Shown: piece by piece, positions 31,337 to 40,093 of the stretch
How the letters are laid out: the number at the start of each line of letters is the position of its first letter
Numbering within the stretch: the first letter of the stretch is position 1
Assembly: GCA_004557185.1 (NCBI GenBank)
Contig: SFEP01000010.1
Span: forward strand, 1 to 43,114
Source of the DNA: Bacteroidales bacterium
Lineage (GTDB): Bacteria > Bacteroidota > Bacteroidia > Bacteroidales > Bacteroidaceae
DNA: 43,114 bases
Direction of reading: 5' to 3'
Translations under genes and position numbers: made by a program
The notes under the pieces: model-generated
Databases searched by the model: none
What the model was told of the DNA's origin: nothing
The model's input: the letters and a program-made list of their open reading frames with translations, nothing else

Positions 31337-33298
31337 TCAGCGCGCCCGCAGCCAGCGGCCATCGCGCAGCACGGCGAGGCCCTCGTCGAGCAGGTGGCGC
31401 AGGGCGGCATCGTGGGCGGCGCGGCGCAGGCCGTCGTAGCGGAACTCGTCAGGGTGGTGCAGCTGCCCGTCGGCCAGCAAGCGCAGGTAGCGCTGCACGA
31501 GCAGGGCGGTTTGCTCTGCCTCAGTGGCCGAGGGGGCGGCGGCCTGGGCATCGCGGCACACGTCGCAATGGCCGCAGTCGGCGCTGTCGTCGCCGAAGTA
31601 GTGGAGCAGGTAACGCGAGCGGCAGGTGTCGTGCTCGGTGGCGTAGCCCAGCATGGCGTCGATGCGGGCTTTGTACTGCTCAAGGCGGCGGTCGTACACC
31701 TCGGTGTCGAGCTGCACGTAGCAGGTGTCGACGCGTCGCTGGGTGAAGGTGATGCGGGGCACCCGCTTGCATGGCACGTAGTTGAGAATGCGGCGCAGGG
31801 TGAGTTGGCGCAGGGCGTGGTACACCTGTTCGGCAGTGAGCTGCGCTGCGGCGGCCAGGCGGCTCTCGTCGAGGCTGACGTAGTCGGCAAAGATGCCGCC
31901 GTAGGTGCGCATCACGGCGTTGAGCACGCGCTCTTCCATTTGGCTCAGCCCCTCCACGTGGTAGAGTTGCTCGCGGGTGACGAGGAAGAGCAGGCGCGAG
32001 GTGTTTTCGTCCTCCTCGCGGTAGTCGATGTAGCCGGCGCGCGTGAGCAGTTGCAGGGCGCTGACGGCGGGCACGGGGAAGTGGTGGAACACGCGGCAGA
32101 AGCGTTCGAGCTCAAACTCGTAGGTGCGCCCTTCGCCCTCGCCCTCGGCCACCTGCAGGAAGGAGGTGACGTCTTCGTAAACGCGCCGCACATAGTCGCG
32201 CGGGGGAAAGGTTTCGGGCACGCGGCGCATGAGTTTGCTGTGGTCGGACTTGTTGTAGAGGAGCACGGCGAAAGCGGTGTGCCCGTCGCGCCCCGCGCGC
32301 CCCGCCTCCTGGAAGTAGGCTTCGAGTGAGTCGGGCAGGTCGGTGTGTACCACAAGGCGCACGTCGGGCTTGTCGATGCCCATGCCAAAGGCGTTGGTGG
32401 CGACCATGACGCGTACGCGGCCCGACTGCCAGGTGCGCTGCCTCACGTCCTTGTCGACGGTGGTGAGGCCGGCGTGGTAGTAAAGGGCCTCGATGCCCGC
32501 GGCCTGCAACTGCTCGGCCACTTGGCGGGTGCCGCCGCGGCTGCGGGTGTAGACGATGGCGGAGCCGGGCACACACTGCAGAATGTGAAGCAGCTCGTCG
32601 TACTTGTTTTCGGTGTGGCGCACCACATAGCGCAGGTTGCTGCGCTCGAAACTCATGCGGTAGACGCAGGGCTGGGCAAAGTGCAGGCGCTCCTGTATGT
32701 CGGCCACCACCTGCGGCGTGGCGGTGGCGGTGAGGGCGAGCACAGGCACACCGGGCAGCAGGCGGCGCACCTCGGCTATGCGCAGGTAGTGCGGGCGGAA
32801 GTCGTAGCCCCACTGGGAGATGCAATGGGCCTCGTCGACGGTGAGCAGACTGACCTGCATGCGCTGCACCTTGTTCTGGAAGAGGGGCGTGGCGAGGCGC
32901 TCGGGCGACACGTAGAGGAACTTGTAGCCGCCCAGCACGGCGTTGTCGAGGTGCTTGAGTTGCTCCTCGTGCGTCTGGCCCGAGTAGACGGCGGCGGCCG
33001 TAATGCCCAGGTGGCGCAAGTGGTCAACCTGGTCCTTCATGAGCGCAATGAGGGGCGTGACCACGAGGCACAAGCCGGGCATGGCCAGCGCGGGCACCTG
33101 GAAAGTGATGCTCTTGCCACCTCCCGTGGGCATGAGGCCCAGGGTGTCGTGCCCCGCGGCCACACTGCGTATGATGTCGGCCTGTATGCCGCGAAACGCG
33201 GTGTAGCCCCAGTAGGTGCGCAGCAGTTGCAGAAAGCGGGCGTCGGGGGCCTCGCCTGTAGGGGCTGCTGAGGGCTGGGGTGGGAGTTCGTGGTGCAT
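31337..33298 (-). CDS. recQ: ATP-dependent DNA helicase RecQ
   Basis: A 653-residue 3'-5' helicase. Motifs: FRGIQADIIRSV (motif 0), the Walker A TGGGKS at 58-63, TVDEAHCISQWGYDFRP at about 153-169 (DEAH box), ALTATATPQV, and VMVATNAFGMGIDKPDVR with QEAGRAGRDG at the end of the helicase core. The zinc-binding domain shows four cysteines (CRSRYLLHYFGDDSADCGHCDVC). The RQC winged helix follows, and the C-terminus is short without a clear HRDC domain. I chose the ATG at 33298; a longer frame from 33520 adds 74 low-complexity residues. It is likely the downstream member of a recJ-recQ group, and TopB, a known RecQ partner, is encoded convergently next door. Confidence 0.95.
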   Translation of the reverse strand: MHHELPPQPSAAPTGEAPDARFLQLLRTYWGYTAFRGIQADIIRSVAAGHDTLGLMPTGGGKSITFQVPALAMPGLCLVVTPLIALMKDQVDHLRHLGITAAAVYSGQTHEEQLKHLDNAVLGGYKFLYVSPERLATPLFQNKVQRMQVSLLTVDEAHCISQWGYDFRPHYLRIAEVRRLLPGVPVLALTATATPQVVADIQERLHFAQPCVYRMSFERSNLRYVVRHTENKYDELLHILQCVPGSAIVYTRSRGGTRQVAEQLQAAGIEALYYHAGLTTVDKDVRQRTWQSGRVRVMVATNAFGMGIDKPDVRLVVHTDLPDSLEAYFQEAGRAGRDGHTAFAVLLYNKSDHSKLMRRVPETFPPRDYVRRVYEDVTSFLQVAEGEGEGRTYEFELERFCRVFHHFPVPAVSALQLLTRAGYIDYREEDENTSRLLFLVTREQLYHVEGLSQMEERVLNAVMRTYGGIFADYVSLDESRLAAAAQLTAEQVYHALRQLTLRRILNYVPCKRVPRITFTQRRVDTCYVQLDTEVYDRRLEQYKARIDAMLGYATEHDTCRSRYLLHYFGDDSADCGHCDVCRDAQAAAPSATEAEQTALLVQRYLRLLADGQLHHPDEFRYDGLRRAAHDAALRHLLDEGLAVLRDGRWLRAR

Positions 33299-33344
33299 GG
33301 GTGGGTTGAAAGGGGCTGGGTGTGTCGTGGCCTGTTGAAACGTG

Positions 33345-33391
33345 AAATTGCCATCACCCCTTATTATATAATGGTACGATGATGGCAATTT
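33345..33391. repeat. 12-bp inverted repeat between recJ and recQ
   Basis: AAATTGCCATCA (33345-33356) and TGATGGCAATTT (33380-33391) are perfectly complementary, with a 23-nt AT-rich centre that contains a variant of the dispersed TATATAATAAGG motif (minus strand, 33355-33374). There is no T-run on the recJ/recQ strand beyond TTTCACG, so an operator or RNA structure is as likely as a terminator. Confidence 0.6.
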
Positions 33392-33446
33392 TGCATTGTG
33401 CCGCTGCCTGTGGGCGTCACAGGCTGACGGCGTGAGTGGATGCGCG

Positions 33447-35171
33447 TCAGGCCTGCTTTTGCGGCCGTATGTCGTCGATGAGGAGCTGCACCTCGCCACG
33501 TTTGTGGGAGTTTTCCTCAATGGTATAGCAGATGTCGAAGGCCCGCTTCGACTTGATGTAACGTGCCTGCGAACTCTGGCCGAAGGCGATGCCGTTCATC
33601 ACGTTGCTGCTTTTGTCGTCGACCAGTTCGAGCTTGATGTGCTCCTGTCCGCGCCCCACTACTTTGCTGGTTCCGTAGTCGTAGACGCGGCGTGTGCAGA
33701 ACACGGGCTTGGGGTTCTGCGGGCCGAAGGGGGCGAAGCGGCGCAGCTGCTGGTAGAACTTGAAGTTGATGTCGCGGAAATCGAGCACGCCGTCGATGTC
33801 GAGGCTGGCCTGCGTTTGCTCGTCGAGTATGTGGTCGGTGACGTACTGCTCAAAGCGTTCGGCAAAGGCGGGGATGTGCTCCACGGGGAGCGTGAGGCCT
33901 GCGGCGTAGGTGTGTCCGCCGAAGTTTTCAAGCAGGTCGCTGCAGCTCTGCACGGCCTTGTAGACGTCGAAGCCCGACACCGACCGCGCGGACCCCGTGG
34001 CCATGCCCTCGCTGCGTGTGAGCACCACGGCCGGACGGTAGTACTGCTCGGTGAGGCGCGAGGCGACGATGCCGATGACACCTTTGTGCCAGTCTTCGTT
34101 GTAGATGACGATGCTGCGGCGTTCGTCGAGGTGGGGCAGGCGGCTCACCTGCTCCACGGCCTGCTCGGTGGTTTGCTTGTCGAGGTCCTTGCGTGCTTCG
34201 TTGTAGAGGTTGATTTGCCCCGCTCGCTCGAGTGCTGTGGGGAGGTCGCGCTCCACGAGGAGTTCGACGGCTTCCTTGCCGTTCTGCATGCGGCCCGAGG
34301 CGTTGATGCGCGGCCCTATCTTGAAGATGATGTCGTTCATCGTGAGTTCGCGGTCGCTCAGTCCGCACACCTCGACAATGGCACGGAGCCCGATGCTGGG
34401 GTTGGCGTTGAGGCAACGCAGGCCGTGGTAGGCCAACACGCGGTTTTCACCCATCACGGGCACAATGTCGCTGGCGATGCTCACCACGCAGAGGTCGAGC
34501 AGGGGTTGCAGTTTGTTGAACTCAATGCCGTTGCTCTGCGCGAAGGCCTGCATGAACTTGAAGCCCACGCCGCATCCCGAGAGGTCGGTGTAGGGGTAAC
34601 GGTTGTCGCTGCGCTTGGGGTTGAGAATGGCCACTGCGGGCGGCAGGGCAGCGTCGGGCACGTGGTGGTCGCAAATGATGAAGTCGACGCCGCGCTCTTT
34701 GGCATAGGCCACCTCGTCGATGGCCTTGATGCCGCAGTCGAGCACGATGATGAGTTTCACTCCACGCTCGGCCGCATAGTCAACGCCTTTGCGCGACACG
34801 CCGTAGCCCTCGTCGTAGCGGTCGGGGATGTAGTACTCGACCTCGGCGTAGAACTGGCGCAGAAAGCGGTAGACGAGGGCCACGGCTGTACAACCATCTA
34901 CGTCGTAGTCGCCATAGACCATGATTTTCTCCCTCCTCACCATGGCTCCGTTAAGCCTCTCCACGGCCACGTCCATGTCGTTCATGAGGAAGGGGTCGTG
35001 CAGCTCAGTCAGTTGCGGACGGAAGAAGCGTTTGGCCTCGGCCACGGTGCTGAGCCCGCGCTCGAGCAGCAGCTTGCCCAGAGCGGGATGTATGCCCACG
35101 CCCTTTGCAAGCTCCTGCGCCTGGGCTTGTGCCTCGGGCGACGGCGCTTCGTAGTTCCATTTGTAGTTCAT
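33447..35171 (-). CDS. recJ: Single-stranded-DNA-specific exonuclease RecJ
   Basis: RecJ degrades single-stranded DNA 5'-3' in recombination and mismatch repair. The 574-residue product has the DHH phosphoesterase motifs in order: VYGDYDVDGCTAVA (motif I, DYDVDG at 88-93), IIVLDCGI, FIICDHHVPDAALPPA (DHH at 168-170) and a DHHA1 domain with NASGRMQNGKEAVELL and FGGHTYAAGLTL. An OB-like C-terminal region follows. Length is normal. It is 148 nt upstream of recQ on the same strand, so the two may be co-transcribed. Confidence 0.95.
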   Translation of the reverse strand: MNYKWNYEAPSPEAQAQAQELAKGVGIHPALGKLLLERGLSTVAEAKRFFRPQLTELHDPFLMNDMDVAVERLNGAMVRREKIMVYGDYDVDGCTAVALVYRFLRQFYAEVEYYIPDRYDEGYGVSRKGVDYAAERGVKLIIVLDCGIKAIDEVAYAKERGVDFIICDHHVPDAALPPAVAILNPKRSDNRYPYTDLSGCGVGFKFMQAFAQSNGIEFNKLQPLLDLCVVSIASDIVPVMGENRVLAYHGLRCLNANPSIGLRAIVEVCGLSDRELTMNDIIFKIGPRINASGRMQNGKEAVELLVERDLPTALERAGQINLYNEARKDLDKQTTEQAVEQVSRLPHLDERRSIVIYNEDWHKGVIGIVASRLTEQYYRPAVVLTRSEGMATGSARSVSGFDVYKAVQSCSDLLENFGGHTYAAGLTLPVEHIPAFAERFEQYVTDHILDEQTQASLDIDGVLDFRDINFKFYQQLRRFAPFGPQNPKPVFCTRRVYDYGTSKVVGRGQEHIKLELVDDKSSNVMNGIAFGQSSQARYIKSKRAFDICYTIEENSHKRGEVQLLIDDIRPQKQA

Positions 35172-35215
35172 GTGTATATATCATTTTTTTATTTGCTTGG
35201 ATAACAAAGAAATAA

Positions 35216-35250
35216 AGGCTTCACCTCGCGCCGTGCAGCGCTTGAAGCCT
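35216..35250 (-). repeat. Hairpin upstream of recJ
   Basis: AGGCTTCA (35216-35223) and TGAAGCCT (35243-35250), perfect 8-bp stem with a 19-nt loop. Read on the minus strand the stem is followed by TTATTTCTTTG. It could be a second terminator for the ABC gene or an attenuator-like element in the recJ leader. Confidence 0.4.
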
Positions 35251-35270
35251 GTTTTAGCATGTAAAATTAG

Positions 35271-35304
35271 CAAAAAATCGCCGCTCCGGGGTGGGAACGG
35301 CGAT
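35271..35304 (-). terminator. Terminator after the ABC ATPase gene
   Basis: ATCGCCG (35277-35283) and CGGCGAT (35298-35304); on the minus strand the stem is followed by TTTTTT (35272-35277). It lies about 50 nt beyond the ABC gene stop. Confidence 0.75.
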
Positions 35305-35355
35305 GTATGTAGTCATTTTATTATCTGTTAACGCAGGGTGGCGCTTGGCTGGGGC

Positions 35356-36138
35356 TCAGGGCAGGTAGTCGAAGCGCAGGGTGTGGGCGTTGAAGCGTAC
35401 GCCCTCGGCGCTGAAAAAGCGTGCCATGCTGCCGTCGGCGGCGAGCTGCTGGAGTGTGCCGTGGCGCAGGGTGCTGCCGCCGAGGAGCCAGAGGTGGTCG
35501 GCAAAGGGCAGGGCCAGCTCTACGTCGTGGGTGCTGAGCAGCAGGGTGCGGCCTGCGGTGTGTGCCAGGTGGCGGAGCAGACGCAGGGTGGCAATCTTCG
35601 AGGGGAAGTCGAGGAAGGCGGTGGCCTCGTCGAGCAGGATGGCGGGTGTTTGCTGTGCCAGCGCCTTGGCCAGGAGCACGCGCTGCCGTTCGCCGTCGCT
35701 GAGCGAGTGAAGCGGGCGTTGGGCAAAGGCTTGGGTGTGGGTGAGGCGCAGTGCTTCGCTCACGGCCTCGTGGTCGGCCTCGGTGGTGCCGCCCAGCAGA
35801 CTGCCATAGGGCATGCGGCCCAGGCGTACCACGTCGGCCACGGTGAGGCTGCCCGTGTCGGGACGGGCGGTGAGCACCACTCCCACGGTGCGGGCCAACT
35901 GGCGGGGCGTGATGTGGCGCACGTCGTGCCCTTGCCACAGCACCTCGCCGCCCAGCGGGGGCTGCAGGCCGCTGAGGGTGCGCAGCAGGGTACTCTTGCC
36001 CGCGCCGTTGGGGCCGAGCAGCAGGGTGAGGGTGCCGGGGTGCAGCGTGGCGCTGAGGTCGCGGCTCACCGCTACGGCACGACGGCCGCGGCCATAACCG
36101 GTGTCGAGGTGCGCGAGGCGCAAAAGGGGTTCGTTCAT
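35356..36138 (-). CDS. FecE/BtuD-type ABC transporter ATP-binding protein
   Basis: A 260-residue ATPase of the iron-siderophore/cobalamin importer class. Walker A is GPNGAGKS (42-49), a Q-loop-like region precedes TGSLTVADVVRLGRMPYGS, which is typical for FecE-like proteins, the ABC signature is LSDGE (146-150), Walker B is ILLDE (167-171), and the switch histidine is in LLLSTHDVELAL. No permease or binding-protein gene is present within the window, so it is an orphan here; in Bacteroidetes the permease (fecD-like) is often directly adjacent. Its promoter -7 box ends four bases before the start codon. An isolated ATPase may pair with a transporter encoded elsewhere. Confidence 0.9.
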   Translation of the reverse strand: MNEPLLRLAHLDTGYGRGRRAVAVSRDLSATLHPGTLTLLLGPNGAGKSTLLRTLSGLQPPLGGEVLWQGHDVRHITPRQLARTVGVVLTARPDTGSLTVADVVRLGRMPYGSLLGGTTEADHEAVSEALRLTHTQAFAQRPLHSLSDGERQRVLLAKALAQQTPAILLDEATAFLDFPSKIATLRLLRHLAHTAGRTLLLSTHDVELALPFADHLWLLGGSTLRHGTLQQLAADGSMARFFSAEGVRFNAHTLRFDYLP

Positions 36139-36142
36139 GCGG

Positions 36143-36150
36143 CAAAGGTA
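36143..36150 (-). promoter_or_regulatory. -7 box of the ABC gene, four bases before its start codon
   Basis: Minus-strand reading TACCTTTG-CCGC-ATG. A start site about seven bases after the box would fall at or inside the ATG, implying a leaderless transcript. No clear -33 box. Confidence 0.5.
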
Positions 36151-36174
36151 CGAATTTCGCCTTTCACTTGCTGC

Positions 36175-36277
36175 TTCGGCCTAATGTCACTTGCCTTCTT
36201 TCATCACAAAGCGCCGCTAAGCCACACGGGCCCCGCCTTCGGCTTAATGCCTCCCGGCCTTCCTTTCATCACAAAGC
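36175..36277. repeat. Short direct repeat upstream of the ABC gene
   Basis: Two roughly 40-bp copies (36175-36212 and 36238-36277) share TTCGGCYTAATG at the left and CTTTCATCACAAAGC at the right, differing in the middle. The second overlaps the left arm of the terminator of the next gene. Origin unclear. Confidence 0.45.
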
Positions 36278-36306
36278 CCCCACAGGAGCGTGTCCTGCGG
36301 GGGCTT
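36274..36306 (-). terminator. Terminator of the large secreted protein gene
   Basis: AAGCCCCCACAGGA (36274-36287) with TCCTGCGGGGGCTT (36293-36306), one mismatch, 5-nt loop, followed by TTTGTG on the minus strand. It lies about 70 nt beyond the stop. Confidence 0.78.
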
Positions 36307-36378
36307 GTAGTGTAATAAGGGTTGCAGCAGCGGGGCACGCGGGGTGCCTCAGGGGCTGCGCTGATTATGGTGCGGTAT

Positions 36379-39300
36379 TTACTTTACAAGCACCTTCTTG
36401 CCGTTGACGATGTTGACACCGCGCTGTGCCTTCTGCATCTTCACACCCTGCAGGTTGTAGATGCGCTGGCCGGCAGCGTTGCTAACCTCGACGTTCACGA
36501 TGCCTACAGTCGGGTCAACCGTGAAGGTAACGGTGAACTCGGGGTTGTAGATAGCACCGTCGGAAACACCGAGGTCTTCGGACATTTTATTGTAACCCAG
36601 GTTGTAGATAGCACCTTCGGGCACGGTGAGCGTGTACTGACCAGCTTCGGTTACGGGAGCGGAGAGCTTCACGATAGCCTTGTTGGAGATGTACTGCTCG
36701 GGGTCGAAGTCGAGCGTGCAGGTAGCAGCATCTTCGCCAGCAGCGTTCTTCAGGGTTACGACCTTGTTAGCGTCGAAGCCACCTACGCCGTCCTGAGCTA
36801 ACGGAGACTCAAGAATGATAGCAATCTCGGTGAGCGAAGCCTGTGCCTGGGTAGCGTCGGGCGTTACACCTACGATAGCGAAGGTGTTGTGAGGCACGTC
36901 GGCGGTGTACTCGAAGGCGTTGGTGGGTTCATCCTCGCCATAGAGCACGTCGTTGCCCTTCGTATCCTTTACCTGGATGGTAAGCAGCATGGCAGCGATG
37001 TTGTCTTCTGCGCTGAAGGGGAGCGTTACCTTGATGCTGTCGCCAGCCACCTCGTAAGCGCTTTCGTCGAGGATAGTCATGCGGAACGAGCCCTGGGTTC
37101 TGTAACCTACAGCTTCTACGCTGGCAATGTTGTGCTTGTTGGTGCGGAGCACGAACTCGTTAGGCATCGTAGCATAGTGACCGGGGGCGGGGCTGAGTTC
37201 AACAGGAGCGTGAACACCCTTGCCAGGAGCGTAGAGGGCGTCAGCCACATTCTTGTTGTAGAACATGATGATTTCGTTGTCGAAGATGAGGGTCTTGTTC
37301 TCACCTACCGAGAAGGTAATGTCAACCACGTCGTTCTGGCTTGCCGTCAGGATGTAGTAGTAGGAATCTTCCTCAGTTGTATCGTCACCATCCTCGTCAA
37401 CAATTTCCATGAAAGCAGGGATGGTGAGGGTCTTGCCGTCGAATTTAACCGATATTTCGTTGTCGTCACCGGGGATGCCCTTCATGTAGAGAGAGCCGTC
37501 CTCACGTTCGTAGAAGTAGAAGGGTACTTCGATGTCCTCGTACTCGTAGCTTTCGTTGAGATGCTGGAAGTTGAAATTCCACTTACCAATGAGGTCGGAC
37601 TTGTCCATGGTGTATTCCTTGCGCTTTACGAAGGTCACGCCCTTGGCCAAGCAGGTTTCGGGGTTCCAAGCGCCTACGAGGAACTGCACAGCCTCGGTAG
37701 CGGTCAAGGTGTAGATGCCTTCATCGTCTACGTTGACATTCATGGTGAAGGGTGCGCCGCATTCCCATGGGGTGTAGTCCACCCACATATCGTAGGTGAT
37801 GTGGTTCTCCTCGTCGTTTTCGGGATAGTAGAAGGTTACGGTCTTGGCAGCCTCGTTGTAGTAACCTACGTAGCAGGTATCAACTGCCACGAAACCGTCA
37901 CCATCGGGAGCGCTGTAGGTCGGCGTGCCGATGAGGCCGGTCATGAGCACTCGGCCGCGTTCGTCCACCTTGATGTTACCCTTGAAGGTGCTGGGGACGT
38001 CGCTCGTGTCGACATTATCGCTCTCGTAGCTGGCCACCGTCATGGTGTAGGCACCGGCGAGTGCAGCAGGTGCGGGGTCGAATGCAGGCTCTACGTAGAC
38101 CTTCTCGGCCGTAGCGCCATAGAACATCCAGATGGCGCTGTTGGCATCCTCGAAGAAGAGGTCTTTGGAGTTCAGCGTGAGTCGCTTCTTGCTGTTCACC
38201 ACGAACTCTACATTACCACCTACGCGATAGTTACCAGTCAATCCCAGCATTGTTGTTTCGCCGTATTCCATTACCTGCTCTACGTTGAAGCCGAGGCCGC
38301 TTTCAATCATGGGGAATTCATGGTCGTTGCCATTGAAGTTGGTCATCACTACGGAGCCGTCGTCCTTCTTGACAACATCGAACTCAATCGAACCATCAAC
38401 CAAATCATCGTTCTCGCCCATCACCTTGCCGTTCAACTTCCAGTGACCCTCGAGGTCGGCCAGTGCCAGACCAGCAGACTCGAAACTGCGGCCACTCACG
38501 CGTTCGGTAGAGATGGCATCACCATAGTTGCTCTCAAACTTCACGCTGTTAGCTGCCAGATACTTGCTGGTGGTCCACGAAGATGTAGAGTACTGCAGCA
38601 CCAGGGGAGCGCTCAGTTTCCAAGGCGTAACGTTGAGGTCGTAGGCTACATAGAACGTGTAGTCAGAACCCGACTCGTGAGCAGCCGGCCATTCGAAAGT
38701 AATGGTCTGGTCTGCTTCATTCCAAGTTCCCACATAGGAGCTCTCGGCATAAGCCCAGTTCATGCTTTCAACGTCGCGGTACCTGATGCCCGGCGTGCCC
38801 ACGAAATTTTTCATGTACACCTTGCCATCCTCGCCTACCGTGAGCTGAGCGTAGAAATGAGTGGGGAAGGTTGTTGCGTCTACGGGATAGTCAGGATCAG
38901 CCGAAACTGCTACCCAATCGTTTGTGTCGAAGACGTAGTAGCCAGCGAGTTCAGCAGGAGCGTGGTCAAACGAGCCGCCGCTTGCGCCGCCGCTCACCTT
39001 GGTCATCACGATGTTCTTGAACCAGAAGTCATCGCTGGGGCACTCGAAATAGCCTTCCTCAGAAGACATTTTGAGCGAACCGTCAGCCTCTTGGGTAAAC
39101 GTAACAGCCGTATCGCCGTTATCATCCGTACCGAAGATGTAATTACCTTTTGCGCCAATTGTCATCATCGGCTCGAGCTGGATACCCGTAGCCGTAACGG
39201 TTACATTGAGCACTACTTCCGACTCACCGAAACCCTTCAATTTGAGGGCATCACCCTCCTTGACGAATTCGAGCGACATCGGCGCTGCTGAAGGATTGTA

Positions 39301-39492
39301 CTTGGTGCCCTCAGACGACCAATCGTACGCAGCGGTCCACAAACCCACCAGGTCATCTGCCGTATAGGCGCTCACACCCTGCACGCCCTGGATGCCGTTA
39401 GCGGCATTCGCAGCATGGGGAGTCAACACGCCCAGGCACAGCAGCATGGCGGCCATGAGACCTTTCAGAAAAGAGTAGAAATTCTTCATCAT
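36379..39492 (-). CDS. Large secreted repeat protein with type IX sorting-like C-terminus
   Basis: A 1037-residue protein. It has a signal peptide (MMKNFYSFLKGLMAAMLLCL..HAANA, cleaved near residue 30), then alternating beta-rich units of two kinds: type A at about 47-165, 346-465 and 632-745 (each starting DLxGxW) and type B at about 175-300 and 472-605 (with GTP, YVGxxNEA and TPWxxxAP). Two Ig-like units follow (about 766-970), and a C-terminal segment (about 990-1037) with VSNAAGQRIYNLQGVKM and VNGKKVLVK, which fits the type IX secretion sorting domain. Cargo of this kind is exported across the outer membrane and anchored or released. No catalytic residues are recognised. Its base composition is closer to 50% GC with T-rich third positions, lower than its neighbours. 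It has its own promoter. Confidence 0.85.
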   Translation of the reverse strand: MMKNFYSFLKGLMAAMLLCLGVLTPHAANAANGIQGVQGVSAYTADDLVGLWTAAYDWSSEGTKYNPSAAPMSLEFVKEGDALKLKGFGESEVVLNVTVTATGIQLEPMMTIGAKGNYIFGTDDNGDTAVTFTQEADGSLKMSSEEGYFECPSDDFWFKNIVMTKVSGGASGGSFDHAPAELAGYYVFDTNDWVAVSADPDYPVDATTFPTHFYAQLTVGEDGKVYMKNFVGTPGIRYRDVESMNWAYAESSYVGTWNEADQTITFEWPAAHESGSDYTFYVAYDLNVTPWKLSAPLVLQYSTSSWTTSKYLAANSVKFESNYGDAISTERVSGRSFESAGLALADLEGHWKLNGKVMGENDDLVDGSIEFDVVKKDDGSVVMTNFNGNDHEFPMIESGLGFNVEQVMEYGETTMLGLTGNYRVGGNVEFVVNSKKRLTLNSKDLFFEDANSAIWMFYGATAEKVYVEPAFDPAPAALAGAYTMTVASYESDNVDTSDVPSTFKGNIKVDERGRVLMTGLIGTPTYSAPDGDGFVAVDTCYVGYYNEAAKTVTFYYPENDEENHITYDMWVDYTPWECGAPFTMNVNVDDEGIYTLTATEAVQFLVGAWNPETCLAKGVTFVKRKEYTMDKSDLIGKWNFNFQHLNESYEYEDIEVPFYFYEREDGSLYMKGIPGDDNEISVKFDGKTLTIPAFMEIVDEDGDDTTEEDSYYYILTASQNDVVDITFSVGENKTLIFDNEIIMFYNKNVADALYAPGKGVHAPVELSPAPGHYATMPNEFVLRTNKHNIASVEAVGYRTQGSFRMTILDESAYEVAGDSIKVTLPFSAEDNIAAMLLTIQVKDTKGNDVLYGEDEPTNAFEYTADVPHNTFAIVGVTPDATQAQASLTEIAIILESPLAQDGVGGFDANKVVTLKNAAGEDAATCTLDFDPEQYISNKAIVKLSAPVTEAGQYTLTVPEGAIYNLGYNKMSEDLGVSDGAIYNPEFTVTFTVDPTVGIVNVEVSNAAGQRIYNLQGVKMQKAQRGVNIVNGKKVLVK

Positions 39493-39637
39493 TCTGAATG
39501 TTGATTAGTTAATAAAAAAGATGGATAGAAATATAATCGGTTGAAGCGCAAACTTGAGGGCAAAAAGAGCCGCCAAGCCTGCGTTAAATCCAATGCGTCA
39601 TCAAATAGTTAAGAACAGCAAGTGCAAAAGGGTGTTG

Positions 39638-39666
39638 CAAAATTACAAAAATTACATGCCCAGCAA
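39638..39666 (-). promoter_or_regulatory. Promoter of the large secreted protein gene
   Basis: On the minus strand TAATTTTG (39638-39645) with TTG (39664-39666) 18 nt upstream. The leader to the start codon is about 140 nt and AT-rich. Confidence 0.65.
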
Positions 39667-39992
39667 GGAGCAACGCCATTTTTTTTGAGAGATTTCTCGC
39701 TTTTAATTAAAAAAACACGCAAGTTGCCATCCTAATTGCATATAAATTAACAGAATATGCAAACGCTGCTCGTTGCACGCCCTCAGTATGCCGGCTGAAG
39801 GAGAGGCGGGCCGAGGGGTTTCGCACGGTAGGGATTTTTCAAGCAATGCGTTTGCGAAAAAAGGGAGGACGTGAAGAAAAAAACTGCTATACGTGAAGGG
39901 AAGCGTGCCATACTTCAAGCAGGAAACGCAGCACGTGTAGTCACTTCTGCCCGGCATCTATTCCTCGCGTGGCGGCGGACGGAATATAAGGT
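39667..39992. other. Gene-free AT-rich spacer
   Basis: No supported gene. A plus-strand frame from 39871 runs into the antisense of the PurF-like gene and has no recognisable features. Confidence 0.5.
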
Positions 39993-40041
39993 ATGCCGTG
40001 TAATAAACAGCAGAGCGCGTCTGATGTGTATTACACGGCAT
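39993..40041. repeat. 13-bp inverted repeat after the PurF-like gene
   Basis: ATGCCGTGTAATA (39993-40005) and TATTACACGGCAT (40029-40041), perfect arms, 23-nt loop. It lies 50-100 nt beyond the stop on the minus strand; the following sequence TACCTTATATTCC is only weakly T-rich, so it is a possible terminator or a repeat element. Confidence 0.55.
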
Positions 40042-40093
40042 GCGAGTTCAGCGGGTTTGAGGTCCTGCGGGTCGTGGCTTGGCGGCGGTGGGG

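Noticed and set aside
33396..35204. 602-codon plus-strand frame opposite recJ
   Set aside because: Antisense shadow of a well-supported gene.
36889..39291. 800-codon plus-strand frame opposite the large secreted protein
   Set aside because: No recognisable domain; the minus-strand protein has a signal peptide, repeats and a sorting-like C-terminus.
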